Positions 19,366 to 30,000 are shown, counted from the first letter of the stretch. The stretch is 64,000 nucleotides of DNA from Reinekea blandensis MED297 (GCF_000153185.1 NZ_CH724153.1:523097-587096), one strand, 5' to 3'. Notes: generated by a model not told the origin, from the letters alone. Numbers and translations are program-made.

Positions 19366-19899
19366 TCAAACCAAGCCTTTCAGTTTGGCCAGGCCATAAC
19401 AGGCGATGGTGCAGGCATCCAAAATTTCGCCATCTTTGATGCGACGTTCAAACTCGGTCAGCGGTAAGGTCATCGGTTCAAGGTCGGCTTCTTCCGGGTC
19501 CGGGTTTCGGCCGGAAAAGGTCAAGCCAGTGGCAAAAAACACATTGCAGCCCATAGTGCCGCCGCCGTTGTCGACATGGTGATAACCAATCTGTTCGATG
19601 TGCTCGGCGACATAGCCGGTTTCTTCCTGCAACTCACCACGGGCCAGGGCTAACGGGTCAGCATCCGGCTGTTCCGGCCAGCCGCCCATGGGCAGTTCCA
19701 GGCTGCGCTGCCCAATGGGGTAGCGGTACTGCTCAACCAAATGGATGTGACCGTTGTCGACGGCAATGATCGCCGAAAAGTCCGGCTTTTCCACGACACC
19801 AAAAAGACCTTCGATACCACCGGGTCGTTCAATGATGTCTTCGTGCAGTTTCATCCATCGGTTCTGGTAAACCGTCTTCCGCGACAGTGTTTTAAACAT
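19366..19899 (-). CDS. Nudix hydrolase (ADP-ribose pyrophosphatase-like)
   Basis: A 177-residue protein with a Nudix box ending ARGELQEETGY. The catalytic EExG glutamates are present, but the Arg that normally comes directly before the first Glu is shifted one place (RGEL instead of REL). The flanking QYRYPIGQRSLELPMGG resembles NudF/ADP-ribose pyrophosphatases. It is likely a housecleaning enzyme acting on nucleoside diphosphate derivatives. It sits alone between fhs and the acyl-CoA operon. Confidence 0.88.
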   Translation of the reverse strand: MFKTLSRKTVYQNRWMKLHEDIIERPGGIEGLFGVVEKPDFSAIIAVDNGHIHLVEQYRYPIGQRSLELPMGGWPEQPDADPLALARGELQEETGYVAEHIEQIGYHHVDNGGGTMGCNVFFATGLTFSGRNPDPEEADLEPMTLPLTEFERRIKDGEILDACTIACYGLAKLKGLV

Positions 19900-19968
19900 G
19901 GGCTTTCCTGAGATGATTGTTTCCGAACCTTATCGGGACATCACCGTTAACTTCAACCCTTTTGACGA

Positions 19969-20718
19969 TTAACTGAACCCTCTCAGCATTTTGGCCGGAA
20001 GCACTCGCATAATGGCCTGCATCCATAGCCACGGCCATCCGGGCACATAGGCCGTCGGTTTTTCTTTGTTGATGGCTTTTACCAAGGCTCGGCATCCGGT
20101 TTCCAGGTCAACGATGAAGGGAACCTTTTTAACTTTTTCATTCAGTTCGGTACGAATAAAGCCCGGGTGAATGCAGGAAACCCGAATCGGGGAGCCTAAT
20201 ACGTCGACTCGCAATCCTTCGGTGAGTGTCGTCAGCCCGGCTTTGGTGGCCGAGTAGACATTGAGTGCCCGTCGAAAACCGCGCACGGCACTGACGGACG
20301 ACATGGTCACCAGATGCCCGGCGTTCTGTTCCCGAAAGATTTCCATGGCGGCTTCAGCCTGTGCTATGGCCGCCACAAAGTTAGTCATCGCGGTCTGCCG
20401 GTTGGCTTCAAAATAGCCGGTCCCCAGCGATGCACCTTTGCCCATGCCTGCATTGAGGATGATTCGATCGAGGGTGCCGAATGACGCCTTAAAGGCTCGG
20501 AACACCTGAAAGACAGCGTCGTGGTCATTGACATCCAACGCCATAATTTCAACCCGGATGGTTGGGTTTGCCTGCAGTAATTCGGTTTTTAGCGTCTCCA
20601 GTCGATCGGTGCGACGGGCACACAGAGCAAGGTCGTGGCCGTCGGCCGCAAACAGTTTTGCCATGCCCAGACCCAGACCAGAACTGGCGCCGGTAATCAG
20701 TATGGTTTTCCGTTTCAT
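19969..20718 (-). CDS. Short-chain dehydrogenase/reductase
   Basis: A 249-residue classical SDR: the cofactor motif TGASSGLGLG is at the N-terminus, NAG occurs at mid-chain, and the catalytic YSATK has Tyr and Lys in place. It is the last gene of the acyl-CoA operon, 22 bases after the histidine phosphatase gene. The probable role is reduction or oxidation of a hydroxyl on an acyl or alcohol intermediate; the substrate is unknown. Confidence 0.9.
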   Translation of the reverse strand: MKRKTILITGASSGLGLGMAKLFAADGHDLALCARRTDRLETLKTELLQANPTIRVEIMALDVNDHDAVFQVFRAFKASFGTLDRIILNAGMGKGASLGTGYFEANRQTAMTNFVAAIAQAEAAMEIFREQNAGHLVTMSSVSAVRGFRRALNVYSATKAGLTTLTEGLRVDVLGSPIRVSCIHPGFIRTELNEKVKKVPFIVDLETGCRALVKAINKEKPTAYVPGWPWLWMQAIMRVLPAKMLRGFS

Positions 20719-20740
20719 GCTTATACTCTCTGTTTTGTTT

Positions 20741-21409
20741 TTATTTGTAGGTAATCAAACGTTTGCCGGCATGCTCCAGATGAACATGTTCGTTGATCGT
20801 CACCACGTCGATCCCTTTTGCGTGCACTAGAAGTTTGGTAATGCCGGTGTTGATTAAGGATTGATTCAGCCGCAGGATTTGTTCGGCACTGAACTGCCAA
20901 AGCTCTCCGACAATGGAGGCAATAGGTCCGCCCGAAGTAAATACAAGCGAGGCTTTATCGGTCGCTTCGATCGTGGTCAACAATCCCTGTTGAACTCTGG
21001 TACGGAAGGCCCGCCAGGACTCTTCTCCGTTATCCGGTTCGTCAACCTGAGTGACCCAGTTAAGTACGGCGGCCTTAAAGAATGCCAGACGTTCCGAGTC
21101 TGAGAAACTCATTGCTGCTTCACGGGAAAGGTTTGTCCGGGTCATGTGGGCTTTGAAAATAGCCTCATGGTCAAACTCATTCCATTCCGGTAACGCCGTT
21201 GGTGGAGGACAGGATGGACAAGCGTGTTCAAACGTTTGCCGGTGACGTTGCAAGGTACCACTGAACAGAGTGTCGGTCTCTTCCGGTTTTTGTGCCAGCG
21301 CCGACCCGACCCGATGGCTTTGTTCAATGCCCAACAGTGACAGTTCGTCATAGTTGGCCTGACCGAAGCTTGCCTGACCATGACGAACTAGATAAATCAC
21401 CTTGGTCAT
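20741..21409 (-). CDS. Histidine phosphatase family protein
   Basis: A 222-residue member of the phosphoglycerate-mutase-like superfamily. LVRHGQASFG provides the catalytic His, and a second conserved region with TSGGPIA lies near the C-terminus. The start overlaps the upstream phosphotransferase stop by four bases (ATGA). Genes of this type recur next to acyl-CoA dehydrogenase and APH-like genes in proteobacteria, but its substrate is not known to me. Confidence 0.88.
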   Translation of the reverse strand: MTKVIYLVRHGQASFGQANYDELSLLGIEQSHRVGSALAQKPEETDTLFSGTLQRHRQTFEHACPSCPPPTALPEWNEFDHEAIFKAHMTRTNLSREAAMSFSDSERLAFFKAAVLNWVTQVDEPDNGEESWRAFRTRVQQGLLTTIEATDKASLVFTSGGPIASIVGELWQFSAEQILRLNQSLINTGITKLLVHAKGIDVVTINEHVHLEHAGKRLITYK

Positions 21410-22473
21410 GTTCGCATCGCCTTTTTACTCCGCCACAGCAGATAGTGCACAAAAAACCAAAAGTTTTTAAAAGCCGGATTGCGGGTCTGTTTGTGGTGGT
21501 ATCGATAATAAATCTGTTGGGCAATGCCGGCTAAACGAAACAGTCCAAACACTTCATACCAGCGGAAATCGGTGTGTTCCAAACCTCGTTTAGCAAGGTA
21601 GGTCTCAATCATTTCAGCGCGAGTGAGCATGCCGGGCAAGTGTGTCGGCTGTCGGCGTGTGGCTTGGGCCAGCCGATCATCCTTCGCTTCGACCCAATAG
21701 GCGAGGGCGTTGCCGAGATCCATCAGCGGATCGCCCAGCGTCGCCAGCTCCCAATCCAGAATGCCGGTAATGCGTGTCGGGTCATCAGTCGCCAGCACCA
21801 GATTGTCGAGACGGAAGTCATTGTGCGTTAAGCAGATGTTTTCATCCGTCGGTTTGTTTTCCTGCAACCAGCGCATTACTTTTTTGGCACTGGGCACATT
21901 CCAGGTTTTGGCTTTGGTGTATCGGTCGCACCAGCCACTGAGTTGACGATCAAGATAACCTTCGCCTTTGGCGAGGTCATGCAGGCCGGTCGCCTCCAGA
22001 TCAACCTCGTGCAGTTGCACCAACTGGTCGAGCATATTCAGGCATAATGTACGTGCCTGATCTTCGGATACCGACAAGCCCTTGGGAAAGTTTCTCCGGG
22101 GTATGATGCCCTGAAGTTTCTCCATAATATAAAAATCGCTGTCCAGCACGGATGGGTCCTGGCAGAGGGCGAACATTTCCGGGACCGCCGGGAACACGGG
22201 TTTCAGGGCTTTCTGCAGCCGAAACTCCCGGGCCATATCGTGCGCACCTTTAGCCTTGGTGCCCTTTGGCGCGCGGCGGAGAATCAGGTCCCGTTCGGGA
22301 TAGCTCAGGCAATAAGTCCAGTTCGAGGCGCCTCCTGAATACTGCGTGACCTTTGGTGACCCGGTCAATGGCATCGACAGGTGCGTTTTCAGCCAGTCGT
22401 TAATCGAATCAACCGGCAGCTCTTCACCAGCTCGCACGTCGCGAGCCTGATCAAGTACTGAGCTAGCCGTCAT
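21406..22473 (-). CDS. Phosphotransferase family protein (APH fold, ACAD10/11-associated type)
   Basis: A 355-residue kinase-like protein. LTHNDFRLDNLV is the catalytic loop and LDWELATLGDP the metal-binding motif of the aminoglycoside-phosphotransferase fold. Proteins of this group occur with, or fused to, acyl-CoA dehydrogenases; the mammalian ACAD10/11 fusions phosphorylate 4-hydroxyacyl-CoA during its breakdown. That role fits the neighbouring acyl-CoA dehydrogenase and is better supported than antibiotic resistance. It overlaps genes on both sides. Confidence 0.9.
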   Translation of the reverse strand: MTASSVLDQARDVRAGEELPVDSINDWLKTHLSMPLTGSPKVTQYSGGASNWTYCLSYPERDLILRRAPKGTKAKGAHDMAREFRLQKALKPVFPAVPEMFALCQDPSVLDSDFYIMEKLQGIIPRRNFPKGLSVSEDQARTLCLNMLDQLVQLHEVDLEATGLHDLAKGEGYLDRQLSGWCDRYTKAKTWNVPSAKKVMRWLQENKPTDENICLTHNDFRLDNLVLATDDPTRITGILDWELATLGDPLMDLGNALAYWVEAKDDRLAQATRRQPTHLPGMLTRAEMIETYLAKRGLEHTDFRWYEVFGLFRLAGIAQQIYYRYHHKQTRNPAFKNFWFFVHYLLWRSKKAMRT

Positions 22474-23278
22474 GATGGTACCCCTTAAGCGTGAACGTTT
22501 TGGTTCGGCGCTGCATCAACCAGTAATACAGGTTAGGTAACCAGCGTTTCAGACGGTAAATCCGTCGTTCGAAACGGTGAGTGGTGATCAAAAACTGGTT
22601 CGATTGCACCGCCTGATGCGTCATGTCTGCAACCGCGTCAGCGGAAACATTGCCTTTCTGAACCAGTTTAGTGACCACACTTTGCATCTGACTTTGCTCA
22701 TCGGGTAACGATTTGTCCAGATTGGTTTTTACAAAGGCCGGGCAGAGCACGCTGACCCCCACGTTAAAGGGTGCCATCTCTAAACGCAGGGTTTCGCTGA
22801 AGGCGATGACTGCTGCTTTCGTGGCATTGTAAGACCCCATCATCGGCATTGGCGTCAATCCGGCTTGCGAGGCCACATTGATGATGTGTCCTTTTCCCTG
22901 CTGACGCATCAATGGTCCCAGGGCTTTGGTGACCCGAACGGTTCCCATCAGGTTAATGTTCAGTACCCATTGCCAGACGTCGATGGATTCCGCTTCAATG
23001 CTGCCCGCCGTCGGAACACCGGCGCTGTTGATCAGAATATCGATCGTCCCCAGTTGCTGTTTCACCTTGGCGGCCATCGCGGCCACCGCGTTGTCGTCGG
23101 TGACGTCACAACAGATAAAGAAAGCGGTGGCCCCCAGACGCTGGAGTTTCTGTAATGCAAACTCGGCGCCGTCTTCGTTCCGATCGATCAGACAGATGTT
23201 CGTGCCGGTTTTTGCCCAGCGTTGGGCCATTGCCAGCCCCAAGCCGGAGGCGCCTCCGGTAATGACTAAGTTGGTCAT
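22463..23278 (-). CDS. Short-chain dehydrogenase/reductase
   Basis: A 271-residue SDR with the cofactor motif TGGASGLG, NSAG, and the catalytic YNATK. The C-terminal extension (about residues 235-271) is basic and aromatic (RRIYRLKRWLPNLYYWLMQRR), perhaps membrane-associating. It overlaps the acyl-CoA dehydrogenase gene by four bases and the phosphotransferase gene by eleven, showing a tightly coupled operon. The substrate is unknown. Confidence 0.9.
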   Translation of the reverse strand: MTNLVITGGASGLGLAMAQRWAKTGTNICLIDRNEDGAEFALQKLQRLGATAFFICCDVTDDNAVAAMAAKVKQQLGTIDILINSAGVPTAGSIEAESIDVWQWVLNINLMGTVRVTKALGPLMRQQGKGHIINVASQAGLTPMPMMGSYNATKAAVIAFSETLRLEMAPFNVGVSVLCPAFVKTNLDKSLPDEQSQMQSVVTKLVQKGNVSADAVADMTHQAVQSNQFLITTHRFERRIYRLKRWLPNLYYWLMQRRTKTFTLKGYHHDG

Positions 23279-24510
23279 GCTCGGCCCTCCGGCAGATGTT
23301 TGGCAATTTCCAGACGAGCGACCATGTGTCGATGGACTTCATCCGGACCGTCCGCCAGGCGCAACATACGTGCCGCGGCGGCAAAGGAGGCCAGGGGGGT
23401 GTCGTGTGACACGCCTGCGCCACCATGCATCTGAATTGCCATGTCAGCGACCTGTTGCAGCATGTTCGGCACGACCACCTTGATTGCGGAGATTTCAGTC
23501 ATAGCATTTTTGACACCCACGGTATCGATTTTCCACGCCGCGTTCAGTGTCAGTAAACGGGCCTGATCGATCATCATGCGGGCATCGGCAATTCGCTCAG
23601 CATTGCCGCCGAGTTTAACTAAAGGTTTACCAAAGGCGACACGCGACAGTCCGCGTTGTACGGCCAATTCCAATGCACGCTCGGCTGCACCGATGGCGCG
23701 CATGCAATGGTGAATGCGACCCGGGCCTAAGCGCCCCTGTGCAATGGCAAAGCCCTTGCCGAGATCCCAGATAAGGTTTTCCCGCGGGACCCGGACATTG
23801 TTGAATGACACCTCACCGTGGCCATAAGGCGCGTCATAATCGCCATTGGCGGTCAGCATTCGCTCAATCTCAACGCCGGTTGCATCCAACGGCACTAAGA
23901 CCATTGCGTGCTGAGCATGTTTGGGCGCCTCGGGGTTGGATAATCCCATGAAAATGGCGACTTTTGCGTTCGGATGACCTAAACCGGTCGACCACCATTT
24001 ACGACCATTCAGTACCAGCGATTCGCCATCTTCTTTAATGGTGGCCTGCATGTTGGTGGCGTCGCTGGAGGCAACTTCGGGTTCTGTCATACAGAAAACC
24101 GAGCGGATGTCGCCATTCAGCAACGGTTTGAGCCATTGTTCTTTCTGCTGTTCAGACCCGAAATGATAAAGCACTTCCATGTTGCCGGTATCCGGCGCAT
24201 TGCAGTTGAAGATTTCCGGTGCAAACAGCACCCGTCCGGTTTCTTCCGCCAAAGGTGCGTAGTCGGTACAACTGAGCCCCTGACCGAGCTCGGCATCCGG
24301 CAGGAACAGGTTCCACAGTCCGGCTTCCCGGGCTTCTGTTTTCAGGGCTTCTATTTCAGGAATCAGGCTCCAGCGGGTCCAGTCGCCGCCGGCATTCAAC
24401 GTCCGATTGATGTCCAACAGTTGAGATTCGACGGGCAGAACCCGTTCTGTCATGAAGGCTTTGAGACGCGCCAGAGCCGCCTGTGAAGCCGGGCTGTGAT
24501 TGAAATCCAT
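23275..24510 (-). CDS. Acyl-CoA dehydrogenase (ACAD10/11-like)
   Basis: A 411-residue flavoprotein and the first gene of the five-gene operon running down to 19969. FCMTEPEVASSDATN is the FAD/substrate region, and the C-terminal QMHGGAGVSHD followed by RLADGPDEVH matches the long-chain/ACAD11 group. It introduces the alpha-beta double bond in an acyl-CoA. The APH-like gene supports breakdown of hydroxylated or branched acyl-CoAs. A divergent LysR gene begins 104 bases away and probably regulates it. Confidence 0.93.
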   Translation of the reverse strand: MDFNHSPASQAALARLKAFMTERVLPVESQLLDINRTLNAGGDWTRWSLIPEIEALKTEAREAGLWNLFLPDAELGQGLSCTDYAPLAEETGRVLFAPEIFNCNAPDTGNMEVLYHFGSEQQKEQWLKPLLNGDIRSVFCMTEPEVASSDATNMQATIKEDGESLVLNGRKWWSTGLGHPNAKVAIFMGLSNPEAPKHAQHAMVLVPLDATGVEIERMLTANGDYDAPYGHGEVSFNNVRVPRENLIWDLGKGFAIAQGRLGPGRIHHCMRAIGAAERALELAVQRGLSRVAFGKPLVKLGGNAERIADARMMIDQARLLTLNAAWKIDTVGVKNAMTEISAIKVVVPNMLQQVADMAIQMHGGAGVSHDTPLASFAAAARMLRLADGPDEVHRHMVARLEIAKHLPEGRA

Positions 24511-24614
24511 GCGATGCTCTCTTGAAGTTTTTGTTCTTGTGCTCGCAGTTTATGTCAGTCCATACTGTGAATGAAATGAAAGTTATTAAATCTTAGGTGT
24601 GAATTTTATTCATT

Positions 24615-25529
24615 ATGGCGTCACTGAAAACTCTTAATCAGCTGGATCTCAACCTGCTTAAAGTGCTGGAAGCCATGTATCAGCATCGTAACCTGACCCG
24701 GGCCGCCGAAGCGCTGAACATTACGCCATCGGCCGTCAGTCACGCGTTAAAACGGTTGCGGGACAGTCTGGATGATCCGCTGTTTGAGCGTCGTGGCCAG
24801 CAAATGACGCCGACTCCGGTCTGCCGCCGATTGGTTCCGGAGGTCTTACAAACACTGAACACACTGCGGCGGTCGTTGCAGTCGTTCGGCGAGTTCTCGC
24901 CGGAAACCAGCACCCAGGCTTTGCAGATCGCCATTCATGATGCTTTGGAGCCGCTGTTGTTCCCGCTGTTGTTAACGGTTTTTCGTAATACGGCACCGCT
25001 CATTTCGTTGAGCAGTGTGAAACTGGATCGCAGTCAATTGGAGCATCAGCTTGAGATCGGCGAAGTGGACTTCGCCATCGATATCGCCCGACCGCTCAGC
25101 GCACCGATAGAACATCTGCCATTGTCGCAGTCCGGTTTCTGTGTGTTAGGCAACGAATCGATCATTCCGACGGATGAGTTAACCACCGAGACATACGGCC
25201 AAGCCGAACACATTGTCGTATCGAACCGGCCAACCGGAAAAGTGATTGAAGACCTGGCGTTTGCGCAACTGGGTTTTAACCGGAAGGTGGTGGTCCGTTG
25301 CCAGAATTACCCGACGGCCATCCGCATCGTAAAAACGATGCCGTTGTTATTAACGCTGCCAGAATCGATCGCCATTGCCTGGGAAACCAGCGGTTTACAA
25401 CGAGTGGCGTTACCCTTTGAGGTGCCGCAGACCGAAACCCGACTGTACTGGCATGCGCTCAGCGTGGACGATCCTTTACTGCTTTGGGCGAGGCAACGAA
25501 TCATGACTGCGGTCAATACAACCTTGTGA
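24615..25529 (+). CDS. LysR-family regulator of the acyl-CoA operon
   Basis: A 304-residue LTTR with an N-terminal helix-turn-helix (LTRAAEALNITPSAVSHALKR) and a C-terminal effector domain. It is transcribed away from the acyl-CoA dehydrogenase gene, the normal arrangement for an LTTR and its target. The intergenic region has the arms AATGAA and TTCATT about 39 bases apart, next to the start codon. The ribosome site before ATG 24615 is poor. Confidence 0.92.
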   Translation: MASLKTLNQLDLNLLKVLEAMYQHRNLTRAAEALNITPSAVSHALKRLRDSLDDPLFERRGQQMTPTPVCRRLVPEVLQTLNTLRRSLQSFGEFSPETSTQALQIAIHDALEPLLFPLLLTVFRNTAPLISLSSVKLDRSQLEHQLEIGEVDFAIDIARPLSAPIEHLPLSQSGFCVLGNESIIPTDELTTETYGQAEHIVVSNRPTGKVIEDLAFAQLGFNRKVVVRCQNYPTAIRIVKTMPLLLTLPESIAIAWETSGLQRVALPFEVPQTETRLYWHALSVDDPLLLWARQRIMTAVNTTL

Positions 25530-25607
25530 CTATCGATTAGTGAACTGTGGCAAACTTGCCGTTTAAACCCACTGTCACATCAGCAGAATAACGCAGAGGC
25601 AAAACAC

Positions 25608-26393
25608 ATGGATGAACTCACCGGAGGCCGACCCGGAGAAATCTTTCGCAAAGGCGATATCGTCTACCGGCCACTGCAACCTTGGAGTGCAACCGTTCAT
25701 CGCGTTCTGAATCATTGGCAAGCTCAGGGCATTTACCAGGTACCGAAGGTGATCGGTGTTGACGAAAATCAGGAAATGTTGAGTTATGTTCGCGGGCAAA
25801 CATATAACTATCCGTTGACCGGGCCGATAGCCAGTGTGCAGGCTTTGCAAACCGCCGCCACGTTACTACGCAAGCTTCACGAGACCAGTGCGTCATTTAT
25901 GGCTGAACACGACGTTACGTCGTTCACCTGGATGCTGCCACCACGTGTACCGTTCGAGGTGATCTGTCACGGTGATTTTGCGCCATACAATGTAGCCCTA
26001 AACGGTGATAACGTGGTCGGTGTGTTCGACTTTGATACCGCCCACCCGGCTCCGAGAAGCTGGGACCTGGCGTTTGCCGTATACTGCTGGGCACCAATGA
26101 AGGCCTGCGACGGTGAAAGAACATTAGACTTAAACGAGCAGCTTCATCGAGCCCGGTTGTTTTGTGACGGTTATGGAGCGAGTAACGAACTGAGACGTCA
26201 GCTCCCCGAGGTCATGATTGACCGAGTAACATCGCTAGTCGATTTTATGCATCAAGAAGCCGACCGTGGCGATGAAAAGTTCATTCGCGATCTTGAACGA
26301 GGTCATCACCTTGGATATCAACGGGACATTTCGTTCTTAGACCAATACCGAGAGACCATTCGGCACTCGATGACGAGTCAACGTTCGGACTAA
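25608..26393 (+). CDS. Phosphotransferase family protein (APH fold)
   Basis: A 261-residue protein with the catalytic loop VICHGDFAPYN and the metal motif GVFDFDTAHP of the aminoglycoside/choline-kinase fold. It is shorter than, and distinct from, the operon phosphotransferase at 21406. GAGG lies before the ATG. It is followed 36 bases later by a GNAT gene, so the two may be co-transcribed. The substrate is unknown; resistance is possible but unsupported. Confidence 0.85.
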   Translation: MDELTGGRPGEIFRKGDIVYRPLQPWSATVHRVLNHWQAQGIYQVPKVIGVDENQEMLSYVRGQTYNYPLTGPIASVQALQTAATLLRKLHETSASFMAEHDVTSFTWMLPPRVPFEVICHGDFAPYNVALNGDNVVGVFDFDTAHPAPRSWDLAFAVYCWAPMKACDGERTLDLNEQLHRARLFCDGYGASNELRRQLPEVMIDRVTSLVDFMHQEADRGDEKFIRDLERGHHLGYQRDISFLDQYRETIRHSMTSQRSD

Positions 26394-26429
26394 AAAACGA
26401 CAACATAACCAAAAGGATAAAGAAAACGG

Positions 26430-26960
26430 ATGTTTACGATTGAAGTGACTGAGCGCCTTTCACTGGAACTGATTTCTTACCAACGATCCCAGTCATTGTT
26501 CGAGTTAGTGGATCGAGATCGGCGCTACTTAAGGCAGTGGTTAGTATGGCCTGAGTTCATTCAGTCCGAAGCGGACTATTCGGCCTTTATTAAACGTTCG
26601 CTGATTGAGTATGCGAACGAAGAGTCTCTGATTTTTACCATCCTGATGGATCAAACCCCGGTGGGGACGGCGGGCTTTGTCGAATTGAATAAGAATTTGG
26701 AAAAAGCCGAGGTCGGTTATTGGTTGGCTGAGTCTGCACAAGGTCAGGGCATCGCAACACAGGTCGTTCAGGCGCTGGTTCAGATCGGGTTTGATCGGCT
26801 GGGTTTATTCAAAATCGAAGCGTCGGTGGCCGTTGAGAATTTCAAGAGTCAACGGGTGTGTGAACGGGCGGGAATGACATTGGAAGGCATCATGGCGAAT
26901 GCGGAGCGGATCAATAACCGTTTGCTGTCGCATAAGAAATACGCACTCATGCGTTCTTAA
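26430..26960 (+). CDS. GNAT acetyltransferase, RimJ/RimL type
   Basis: A 176-residue GNAT protein. EVGYWLAESAQGQGIAT is the acetyl-CoA-binding motif region, and FKIEASVAVENFKSQRVCERAGM is typical of RimJ/RimL-like N-terminal acetyltransferases. It likely acetylates a protein N-terminus or a small amine. AAGGAT upstream is an acceptable ribosome site. A strong hairpin follows the stop codon. Confidence 0.9.
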   Translation: MFTIEVTERLSLELISYQRSQSLFELVDRDRRYLRQWLVWPEFIQSEADYSAFIKRSLIEYANEESLIFTILMDQTPVGTAGFVELNKNLEKAEVGYWLAESAQGQGIATQVVQALVQIGFDRLGLFKIEASVAVENFKSQRVCERAGMTLEGIMANAERINNRLLSHKKYALMRS

Positions 26961-26965
26961 TGTGG

Positions 26966-26990
26966 CGTCCCCGGTCGTTAGCCGGGGACG
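26966..26990. terminator. Strong GC hairpin between convergent genes
   Basis: Perfect nine-base arms CGTCCCCGG and CCGGGGACG enclose a seven-base loop directly after the GNAT stop codon; a short T-run follows a few bases later. It also separates the convergent large lipoprotein gene. Confidence 0.7.
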
Positions 26991-27025
26991 TCAGGTTTTG
27001 ACTTTAGCTGAGATCTTTTTTTCGA

Positions 27026-30000
27026 TCAGGGCAATAGCCGAGTACCGTACTCGATTTTTAACCCATCGGTTGCAAAGCCCCAGAAGTCCATCACGCCATC
27101 ATTGTTCACATCGGCGACGCCTCGTTGTCGGTATTTACGAACCTCTCCGGATTGCTCATACCAAATCTCTTCCGACGCTTTAAATCCTAAAGACCATACG
27201 ACGGCATCTGCAAACTGCACATTACTGGCGCCCGGCGCCTCCGTCGTGTTGAAAAACACTTCAACCGCATTGTCATGAAAAATCACGATGTCGTTCAGGC
27301 CATCTTCATTCATGTCCACAATCTCCCGGGTATGAATGGCGGGGGTATACCAGGGGTTACCGGCGGGTACGTGCAGATACCCCTGATTTCGATTGATGTG
27401 ATTCAAACCGACCGTTTGTTTTGCCAGAAATATCTGCGTGGAAGTATCAGCCGCATCCCAGCTTTCGCTGTAGTTTTCCGGATCGAACTCACCGCCGTTT
27501 GGCGAGGCGCCGGGGATCGGGTCTCGCATATTATTGACCGAAACCTCAATACCTGAAGGGCCAAAGCCGACGAGATCCAGCTTGCGGTCGCCATTCACGT
27601 CAGCCAGCATTCTTGGGTGGTCCACGGCGGTATAACTCAGTGGCGATTCGATCGCGTATTCCGGGATGTCATAGCGCCGATCCCGCAGTTGGTAGGAACC
27701 AGAGCCAGGGCCAGCACCCAGGTCGTCACCGAACTGTGCTAAGGACACCACCGTGGATCCGCGACCAAAGCCAACGATATCAAGATAACCGTCCCCGTTG
27801 ATGTCAGCGAACTGGCGAATGTAGTTCTGGTAATCCAGTCCCCAGGTGCCATTGGCCCAATAACTGCCACCGTCATACATCACATTCAGAGACGGGATGT
27901 CCGCACTCCAGTTGCCATCGTTTTTGCTGGCAATGATCTTATTTGAAAAGCCGAGAATATCGTCGAGTCCGTCGCTGTCGATGTCGACTAAGTACTTGTA
28001 GTCGTGATTCCAGTCTGACGAGGCATAATTATTGTTGCCGTACTCGACTGGCGTTGAAGCGAGCGATAATCGGTTGTTAACCATACTGCCGGTGGCAATC
28101 CAGACGCCCTGTTCGGAAAAGCCAATGACATCAAGAACGTCATCGTCAGTCATTCGAGCCAGAAATCGCTGATTATCCCAGTTCCAGAGCGTGTCAGAGC
28201 CGGTGCTGGTCGCAAAGTTTTCTGAGTTTTCAACGAGGTAGTAATCAACGGTATCCGGGTCATAGACTCGAATACCGTCAGAGTTGATGCCGACAAACTC
28301 GATGGTGCCGTCACCATCAATGTCCTGTGCAGTCAGAGGATTGTATACCTGACTGACATACCCCCAAGGATTGTATTGAAACCAATCTTCCCAAGGCGTA
28401 AACACAAATGCTGATGAAAAGGGTTGATAAGTGTAAATGGTGTGCTCGCTTTCGAATATTTTCCCGGACGTATCTTCGGCCCGGATCGAAAACTCAACCT
28501 GGCCATAACCAAACAAGGTCGATGAGACTAGGGTGACAAACTCGAAATCGACGTCGTTGTTCAGAGTGGATATATCAATGGGGCCAACAACGGTGCCATC
28601 CGGGTATGTCATGGCATAGGTTAAAGACGTCAAACCGTCGATGGGTACAACTGTGCCGCTGAGCTTCGCACTCCACATGGTCAGGTCTGAAACGGTGAAC
28701 TGTCCAATCAGATAACCTTCGTTGTCAGTGTCGGGGCCGGCAATCATTGGACCGTCATTTTGGCTGTCAACATAGTCCGGATCGACAGGCCCGTCGGATT
28801 CCAAATCACCATCGGTGTCGGGGTTTCTCGGGTCCAGTCCGGCGGCTTTTTCATCGGCGTCGTTTAACCCATCGCCATCGGTATCGGCGACTTTTGGATC
28901 GGAGTATCGAGTCGGCCCGCCCGCGTACAAGCCGTTTGGGTGGAACTTATTGACGACCCAACCATTCAGTTCTTCTTTGTCGGTCAGTCCGTCGCCATCA
29001 AAATCGGTCGGCGAGGCCACATTGGTGTTATCGAGGGTGCCGAACAGACTTTCCAATCGATCAAGTACGCCATCACTGTCGGCATCGGCGAGGAAAATCA
29101 GCTCTACGTTGTCGGCGGAACTGAGTTTAATGTTAGCCACATCGTAGCCTTTGACGATGTTCAGGTCGGCGTTGTCTTCATAACCGATATAGGTGTCCTC
29201 ATTGAGATACATCGTTTCCGGTAGACTGTCATCGCTTTGTTCGACAAGGATGAGCCACTCGCCGTTGGACGTCGCGCGCAGGCTGTGAATCGCACCGGTT
29301 GCTGAGTCGAGTACGACTTGATTGTTGCCACCATCAAAAATACTGAGAATCTGAGCCAGCGAGGTTTGTGCGGAGGATTCGTTGTTTGAATCGGCGGCCA
29401 CAAAAAACTGTTCCGTTGGCGGATTGTTGGGACCGTAATCAATGGTGACTTTAACCGTTTTGGCGTAAACCTCTTCAGCGGTCACCAGATAATCGCCGTA
29501 GGCGTTGTCAATGTTGTAGTTGCCGATGGACGCACTGACGGCTTTGGATTTCATCAGGCGTTGTACAGTCTCCTGATCAAGCCCGTCTTTCTCCATATCG
29601 ATGCGTACCGACTCAGCACCGGGTGCTAAGGTGATGCACTGGCAGTCACCCGGTAAGGTGTCCTGGGCAAGATCAGTCACATGAGAAAACCCGCTATGGC
29701 CGAGGGTGTATTCGGACAGGTTCACGCGCAACCCTTTTAACGACACGCTGACATGGCCAACATTGCGCACGCTGATGGCCATGTTCACACCACCTCCCTC
29801 AACCACATCGGTAGTTTCCAGCGATTCAATGGCTTCCCACGAGTCTTCATTTTCTTCCATTTGCTCATAGCTGTGGCTGAAGGTATGTTCCGTGGACAGT
29901 GACAGGTTGGAGTTAACGCCACCCCATTGGAACAGGCCCGCACTGGCTTCGACGCCAATCGTCACTTCCGCCCCGATAGAATGAGACCCGCTTTGACTGG

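Noticed and set aside
19366-19899. Inactive Nudix protein because the Arg before Glu is shifted
   Set aside because: The essential EExG glutamates and the rest of the NudF-like sequence are intact, so loss of activity is not supported.
25608-26393. Aminoglycoside resistance gene
   Set aside because: Only the general kinase fold is visible; there is no resistance-gene context or mobile element.
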